Of a stretch of 64,000 nucleotides of DNA, positions 59,786 through 64,000 are shown in pieces. The stretch is taken from positions 8,122,001 to 8,186,000 of the forward strand of contig NZ_CP109592.1 in NCBI RefSeq assembly GCF_036250675.1, read 5' to 3'. The translations under genes and the position numbers were made by a program. Below the pieces are notes generated by a model. It did not search any database, was not told the DNA's origin, and saw only the letters and a program-made list of their open reading frames with translations. Origin of the DNA: Streptomyces sp. NBC_01689 (GTDB taxonomy: Bacteria > Actinomycetota > Actinomycetes > Streptomycetales > Streptomycetaceae). How positions within the stretch are numbered: the stretch's first letter is position 1; each line of letters starts with the position of its first letter.

Positions 59786-59943
59786 TCGGCCTCCCGGAAC
59801 GGAGATGCGGCTGGGTCCATCGTCACGTCCAGCGAGGATCCGGACAAGCTCTGTGACGGTGCGGTGGTGGGCGGATCGGGGGAGGGGAGAGGAGGAGTAC
59901 GGACAGGGAGACGGAAGGGGCGTGGGCGATCCGTCCTCCGCGA

Positions 59944-60957
59944 TCAGAGGCGAAGCGCCGCGGCGGTCGCGCGCAGCTGTGCGTGCAGGCCCCGATGGGT
60001 CTCGCGCGCGGGCAGCCACTCCTTGCGGAGCTTCGCCACACAGGTGTAGTTGGTGTCACAGACATTGGCGAGCGGCGACTCGACCGCCTGTGTCGCGAAC
60101 TGGTACGCGTCCAGTTCACTGAATCCGTAGTCACGCACCAGCCACTGCACCAGGTCGAGCTGAGAGATGCGGAAGGCGTCCTCCAGCGGACGGGCCGAGC
60201 CGGTCGAGACGATGTGCGTGTCGGACTCGATGCGCGGCCAGGGGGTGGCGACGCCCTTGAGCAGCTCGACGATGACCACGGTGTTCATCGCGCACTCGAC
60301 CGCCACGCCACACGTCTCGCCCTCGCCCTGGCGTGCGTGCCCGTCCCCGAGGCTCAGCAGGGCCCCTTCGACGTTCACCCCGAGGAAGCAGGTGACGCCG
60401 GCCCGCATCTCCGGCGTGTCCATGTTCCCGCCGTGGGAGTCGGGCACCAGTGCGGAGCGCACCTCCAGGTTCGCCGGTGCCACTCCGACCGTGCCGTGCA
60501 TCGGATCCATGGGCAGCTCGATCCGGATGTCACTGTCCCGCGCGCGGAACAGGGCGGTGCGCCGCTCCCGGTCGAGCTGCCAGATCCATACCGTCTCCGG
60601 CAGCGGCGGCTGCAGCGTGGCCGTGGTGTGCGTGGACGTCAGCGCGCCGAACAGGGGGACCGTCGTGGAGGCCGCCCAGTCGCGGGCCGGTTCGATCGAC
60701 ACGAAGTGCACCGCCACCGTGTCGCCCGGCTCCGCACCCTCCACGTGGAAGGGGCCGGTCTGCGGATTCAGGAAGGGGAACTCGCAGACCTCGGACACCA
60801 GGTCCTTCTCGGACCGCACCCGTCCGGCGAAGCAGTCCTCCGTGTACAGGTCGAGGACCGTGCCCGGAGCGATGCGCGCCACCGGTGGTGCTCCGCCGAA
60901 CGTCCAGGCGTACTCGCCGGGTTCGGGCCGTACGGTCAGGATCCGGGGGTCGCTCAT
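59944..60957 (-). CDS. acetamidase/formamidase family enzyme
   Basis: A 337-residue FmdA/AmdA-type amidase: PFHVEGAEPGDTVAVHFVSI, MDPMHGTVGVAP, VPDSHGGNMDTPEMRAGVTC, LGVNVEGALLSLGDGHARQG EGE. The metal-binding His and Asp residues in SHGGNMD and GDGHA are typical. It releases ammonia from formamide, acetamide or a related amide. Its ATG overlaps the stop of the APC permease gene (ATGA), so the permease probably imports the substrate amide. Confidence 0.92.
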   Translation of the reverse strand: MSDPRILTVRPEPGEYAWTFGGAPPVARIAPGTVLDLYTEDCFAGRVRSEKDLVSEVCEFPFLNPQTGPFHVEGAEPGDTVAVHFVSIEPARDWAASTTVPLFGALTSTHTTATLQPPLPETVWIWQLDRERRTALFRARDSDIRIELPMDPMHGTVGVAPANLEVRSALVPDSHGGNMDTPEMRAGVTCFLGVNVEGALLSLGDGHARQGEGETCGVAVECAMNTVVIVELLKGVATPWPRIESDTHIVSTGSARPLEDAFRISQLDLVQWLVRDYGFSELDAYQFATQAVESPLANVCDTNYTCVAKLRKEWLPARETHRGLHAQLRATAAALRL

Positions 60958-62438
60958 CGCTGGGTGGCTCCGCTCTGTCGAAGATCGGGGGAAGGGGCCT
61001 CGTCGAGGTGGACACGGGCGGTGTCGGCTATGCGCCCGGGGTGACGGCGCGCGAGGACGATCAGCACCACGACCCCGGCCAGCATCCAGACCCCGACGAT
61101 CGGCCCCGCGTACGACACGGGTGCGGTGAGCTCCGAGACGAAGTCGAAGACGGGCAGGCCCGCGGCGGTCAACAGGGCCGGGACGAAGGCGACGATGCCC
61201 AGCAGCGGGAACAGCAGATGACGTACCGGATGGAACAACTCGCGTCCGCGGCGCAGGAAATAGCCCGCACAGGCGAGGTTCACCACGATGTACACGCCGA
61301 TCACCACTGTGACGATCACCGTCGCCAGCAGTAGGAACGCCGTCACCGGGTCGTAGGCGAAGCCGAGACCGAGCATGGCCGCGACCGCCACGGCGCACTG
61401 CACGGCGACTCCGGCGACGGGGGAGCGGTGCCGGGGATGCAGGCGCGTGAACAGCTCGGGGAAGACCTTGATCCGGGCGAGGGCGAAGGCGGTCCGGGTG
61501 GAGACGGTCGCGCAGGCGTTGGCGTTGGCGATCGTCGAGTTGACCACGGCCAGGAACACGAGCACCCAGAACAGCCCGAACGAGGCGCGGGCCACACCCT
61601 CCCACGACGCGGCTCCGGAGGCCGAGAACCCGGCGAAGCGGTCCGGGCCGACGTAGACGGTCATGGCGTAGGTGGTGAGGACGTAGACCAGGCCGATCGC
61701 CAGAGCCGCGCCGAGGACCGCCCGATGCATGGTCCGGCGCGGGTCCTTGGTCTCCTCGGCGAGCGGGGCCGCCGCCTCGAACCCGGCGAAGGCCAGCACG
61801 GTGTAGACCGATCCCGCGAACACGCCGCCGATGCCTTCGTGTCCGGAGGCGGTGTGCGACGTCCCGAAGACCGACAGGGTGTTGTCACCGCCCGCCTTGA
61901 CGATCAGCCACAGGGCGAAGACGACGAAGACCAGGACCTCGAAGACCCCGAGGACGGTCCCGAAGCGGGCCGAGGCGCGCACCCCGAAGTAGCCCGCGAG
62001 CGCGATCACCGCGGCGCCGGCGAGCGACCAGGGCCACCACAGGTCGTCCGGGTACGCGGACCACTCCTGGTGCAATGTGCCGGCGGTGGTGAACCCGAGT
62101 TGCAGGAGCAGCAGCGGAGGCACCAGGGCTTCGACGAACACATAGCCCCAGCCGACCAGAAATCCTACAGTCGGGTGCAGTCCCTGCGCCGCGTACGTGG
62201 ACACCGACCCCGCGGAGGGCAGTTGCCGTGCGAGCTCGGCCACGCACGACGCGGTGAAAAGGCACGCGACGAGGGCGATCAGTACGGACAGTGGCAGGCT
62301 GCCGCCCGCGAACGGTGCGCCCGACGGGATGGATGCGGCGACCGCGGCGGCCGGCGCCATGGCCGTGACACTCTGGAACAGGACCTCGCGCAGGCCGATG
62401 GCGTCGCGCCGCAGCCCCGGAACCGTCTCCCCCGACAT
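60954..62438 (-). CDS. APC-family amino acid/amide permease
   Basis: A 494-residue membrane transporter with about twelve helices, among them AIGLREVLFQSVTAMAPAAA, VAASIPSGAPFAGGSLPLSV, VYTVLAFAGFEAAAPLAEET and FWVLVFLAVVNSTIANANAC. The APC signature E-x2-x-P region (GFEAAAPLAEETKDPRRTMH) is clear. It is translationally coupled with the amidase downstream, which suggests uptake of an amide or amino acid. The ATG at 62438 follows GGGGGATC. A hexanucleotide repeat lies 200 bases upstream. Confidence 0.92.
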   Translation of the reverse strand: MSGETVPGLRRDAIGLREVLFQSVTAMAPAAAVAASIPSGAPFAGGSLPLSVLIALVACLFTASCVAELARQLPSAGSVSTYAAQGLHPTVGFLVGWGYVFVEALVPPLLLLQLGFTTAGTLHQEWSAYPDDLWWPWSLAGAAVIALAGYFGVRASARFGTVLGVFEVLVFVVFALWLIVKAGGDNTLSVFGTSHTASGHEGIGGVFAGSVYTVLAFAGFEAAAPLAEETKDPRRTMHRAVLGAALAIGLVYVLTTYAMTVYVGPDRFAGFSASGAASWEGVARASFGLFWVLVFLAVVNSTIANANACATVSTRTAFALARIKVFPELFTRLHPRHRSPVAGVAVQCAVAVAAMLGLGFAYDPVTAFLLLATVIVTVVIGVYIVVNLACAGYFLRRGRELFHPVRHLLFPLLGIVAFVPALLTAAGLPVFDFVSELTAPVSYAGPIVGVWMLAGVVVLIVLARRHPGRIADTARVHLDEAPSPDLRQSGATQR

Positions 62439-62756
62439 GTGATCCCCCGATCCGCCTGGACACCGAGCCGTCGGCCCGATGGCTGCGCCTCGCGTGAATC
62501 ACGTTACGGCGCCCGCCGGTTGGGCCGGAAGAGCGAGGCGTGAGTCGGTGGACAACTGCGGGGCTGTGGATACGGCGGTCACCCGGGCGAGGGAACGGGA
62601 GCCTCATGGTCACGGCCCGCGGACCCTGACCCTGCAGCGCGACCGCGACCGCGACCGCGACCGCGACCGCGACCGCGACCGCGACCGCGACCGAGGACCG
62701 GGCACCGCGGGAGTGGGGCTGTGGCCGTGGGCTGAGACCTCCGGTCGGACCCTGGG
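62439..62756. other. 318-base gap holding the permease promoter region and a microsatellite
   Basis: No gene. It is the upstream region of the APC-amidase operon and contains the GACCGC repeat at 62641-62692. Confidence 0.5.
62641..62692. repeat. GACCGC hexanucleotide tandem repeat, about 8.7 copies
   Basis: Eight perfect GACCGC units and a partial ninth lie without interruption about 200 bases upstream of the permease start and 65 bases after the ROK regulator stop. The number of units could vary between strains and change promoter geometry. Confidence 0.9.
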
Positions 62757-63965
62757 CTACGACCGCTCCGCGACCGACGAGGGATCGTCGAGCACGGCCC
62801 GCACCACCGAATGAGCGGCCCCCAGCAGCGGCCCCTGCGGACCCAGCCGTGAGACGGACACCGCACAGGCCGGACCCGCCGTACGTCGCGCCAGCTCGTC
62901 CTCGAGCGACGGCAGCAGCCACGGCGCGAGGCCGGAGAGCGCTCCGCCCAGGACCACGGTCTCCGGGTCCAGCAGGTTGACCGCCCCGGTCAGTGCGATG
63001 CCGAGCGCGGTCCCGGCGTCCCGCAGGGCTCGTCGTACCCGTTCGTCGCCGCGTGCGGCGCGCTCGGCCAGTACCCCGACCCGGTCGCCATCCGGTTCCA
63101 GTCCGGCCGCCCGCAGGACGGCCTCCTCGCCCGCGTACTGTTCGAGGCATCCGTGTCCGCCGCACGGACACGCCGGTCCGTCGGGACGCACCGGCACATG
63201 GCCCAGCTCGCCGGCGAAACCCCGTGTTCCGCGCAGCAGGTGCCCGTCCACCAACACCGCCGCGCCGATGCCGATCTCCGCGGACACGTGCAGGAAGTCG
63301 CGGGCGGTCGCGTCACCCAGCCAGAGTTCCGCGAGGCCGCCGAAGTTGGCCTCGTTGTCCACGGTCAGCGGAAGTTCGGGGGGCAGCAGCGCGCCGAGGT
63401 CCGTGTCGTGCCAGTCGAGGTTGGGCGCGCGGACCACGGTCCGGGCGTCGCGTGCCACCAGGCCGGGCACGGCGACCGCGAGACCCGCGGGCCACAGTCC
63501 CTCGCGCTCGGCCTCGGCGACGACCTGGCCGACCAGTTCGGTCAGCTCGCCGACCACGGGTCCGGCCGGCCGGCCGCGGTTCGTGCCGTGCCGCACCGCG
63601 CGGGCCCGTACGTCCCCGCGCAGGTCGACCGCGCACACCGCCAGATGATCGACACCCACCTCCGCGCCGATCCCGGCCGGGCCGCGGCCGCTGACCGCGA
63701 GTGCCGAGCCGGGGCGCCCCACCCGGCCCGGACGCTCCGGTCCGAGCTCCTCGAGGAGCCCGGAGCGGATCAACTCGTCGACCAGTGTGGAGACGGCCGC
63801 CCGGGTCAGACCGATGTGCGAGGCGACGGCCGCCCGTGACAGCGGTCCCTCGGCCCTGACGGCGTGCATGACCCGGGAGAGGTTGCGACGGCGCATGCCC
63901 TGCTGGGTGTCGGGCAGCCGGCGGCCGGAACCGTTCGGGTGGGCCTCGTGCAGCGGTGCGGTCAT
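62757..63965 (-). CDS. ROK-family transcriptional regulator
   Basis: A 402-residue NagC/XylR-type regulator. The N-terminal winged helix is RRRNLSRVMHAVRAEGPLSR, AAVASHIGLTRAAVSTLVDE. The ROK ATPase-like domain has GIGAEVGVDHLAVCAVDLRG, ADNEANFGG-like TVDNEANFGGLAELW, FLHVSAEIGIGAAVLVDGHL and zinc motif CPCGGHGCLEQYAGEEA. It regulates sugar genes in response to a sugar or sugar phosphate; the target is outside the window. I chose the ATG at 63965; an ATG at 63998 is in frame at the window edge. Confidence 0.88.
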   Translation of the reverse strand: MTAPLHEAHPNGSGRRLPDTQQGMRRRNLSRVMHAVRAEGPLSRAAVASHIGLTRAAVSTLVDELIRSGLLEELGPERPGRVGRPGSALAVSGRGPAGIGAEVGVDHLAVCAVDLRGDVRARAVRHGTNRGRPAGPVVGELTELVGQVVAEAEREGLWPAGLAVAVPGLVARDARTVVRAPNLDWHDTDLGALLPPELPLTVDNEANFGGLAELWLGDATARDFLHVSAEIGIGAAVLVDGHLLRGTRGFAGELGHVPVRPDGPACPCGGHGCLEQYAGEEAVLRAAGLEPDGDRVGVLAERAARGDERVRRALRDAGTALGIALTGAVNLLDPETVVLGGALSGLAPWLLPSLEDELARRTAGPACAVSVSRLGPQGPLLGAAHSVVRAVLDDPSSVAERS

Positions 63966-64000
63966 GCCTCCGTCAGTCCTCGTCCGGCCGGCCCTCATGG

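Noticed and set aside
62641..62692. CRISPR-like repeat
   Set aside because: The units are directly adjacent hexamers without spacers; this is a microsatellite.
1..64000. tRNA and rRNA genes
   Set aside because: I looked for T-loop sequences such as GGTTCGAATCC and for rRNA motifs by eye and found none; a tRNA scan would settle it.

Overview
The window is high-GC actinobacterial DNA, almost certainly a Streptomyces chromosome. The evidence is the GC-rich third positions, the GTG and TTG starts, and characteristic families: tandem-domain universal stress proteins (USPs), many partner-switching sigma regulators, a cold-shock protein / DEAD-box helicase / CBS / SCO5918-type cluster, and an HSP18-regulator-like protein. 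I saw no rRNA, tRNA or CRISPR array.

Layout. (1) About 0.3-21 kb resembles the hypoxia/dormancy gene region of actinomycetes (DevR/DosR or OsdR type). It holds four USP genes, a DoxX-like protein, a flavodoxin, a CBS-BON protein, a P2-type cation ATPase, an MgtA-type ATPase, a slipin and two PPOX-fold proteins, one fused to an XRE DNA-binding domain. Similar GGGGCC-GAAC-GGTCCCC-like palindromes lie upstream of several of these genes. The region is heavily decayed: remnants of ppdK, an ADP-forming acyl-CoA synthetase, a zinc alcohol dehydrogenase, a hydroxyisobutyrate-type dehydrogenase, a USP, an ATPase, an aldehyde dehydrogenase tail and an XRE/MmyB regulator. (2) 21-35 kb is a general-stress control block. 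It has a SigB/F-type sigma factor with its own candidate sigma-B-like promoter, PRC-barrel and CsbD stress proteins, and an operon of RsbW-like kinase, RsbQ-like hydrolase, PAS-PP2C phosphatase and STAS antagonist, plus a second anti-sigma kinase and a broken STAS gene. It also holds two copies of an unusual unit: a conserved promoter, a leader of about 670 nt, a hairpin and a small MerR-type regulator. (3) 35-38 kb is the cold-shock cluster. (4) 38.5-41.7 kb is a junkyard of fragments (anti-sigma, TrhA, PP2C, YVTN propeller, ArsC). (5) 41.8-47.4 kb is a two-component system divergent from a flavin redox operon: ferric-reductase-like membrane flavoprotein, exported FMN-binding protein with a flavinylation motif, ApbE and a DUF2231-like membrane protein. 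(6) 47.8-56.7 kb is accessory. It has an IS481 element at a CTAG site, TetR genes, a TetR-SDR-SDR-ALDH-carboxymuconolactone decarboxylase cluster, an IS5-like fragment and a dead integrase. (7) 56.9-64 kb looks like core chromosome: acetaldehyde-type dehydrogenase with a GAF regulator, formamidase, APC permease and ROK regulator.

How it fits together (inference). Most intact genes deal with stress, redox state and energy limitation. Energy stress would be read by the RsbQ/RsbP-like pair and passed through STAS and anti-sigma proteins to a SigB-like factor. The USP region would be driven by a DevR-like regulator that is not in this window. The flavin operon would respond to its own histidine kinase.
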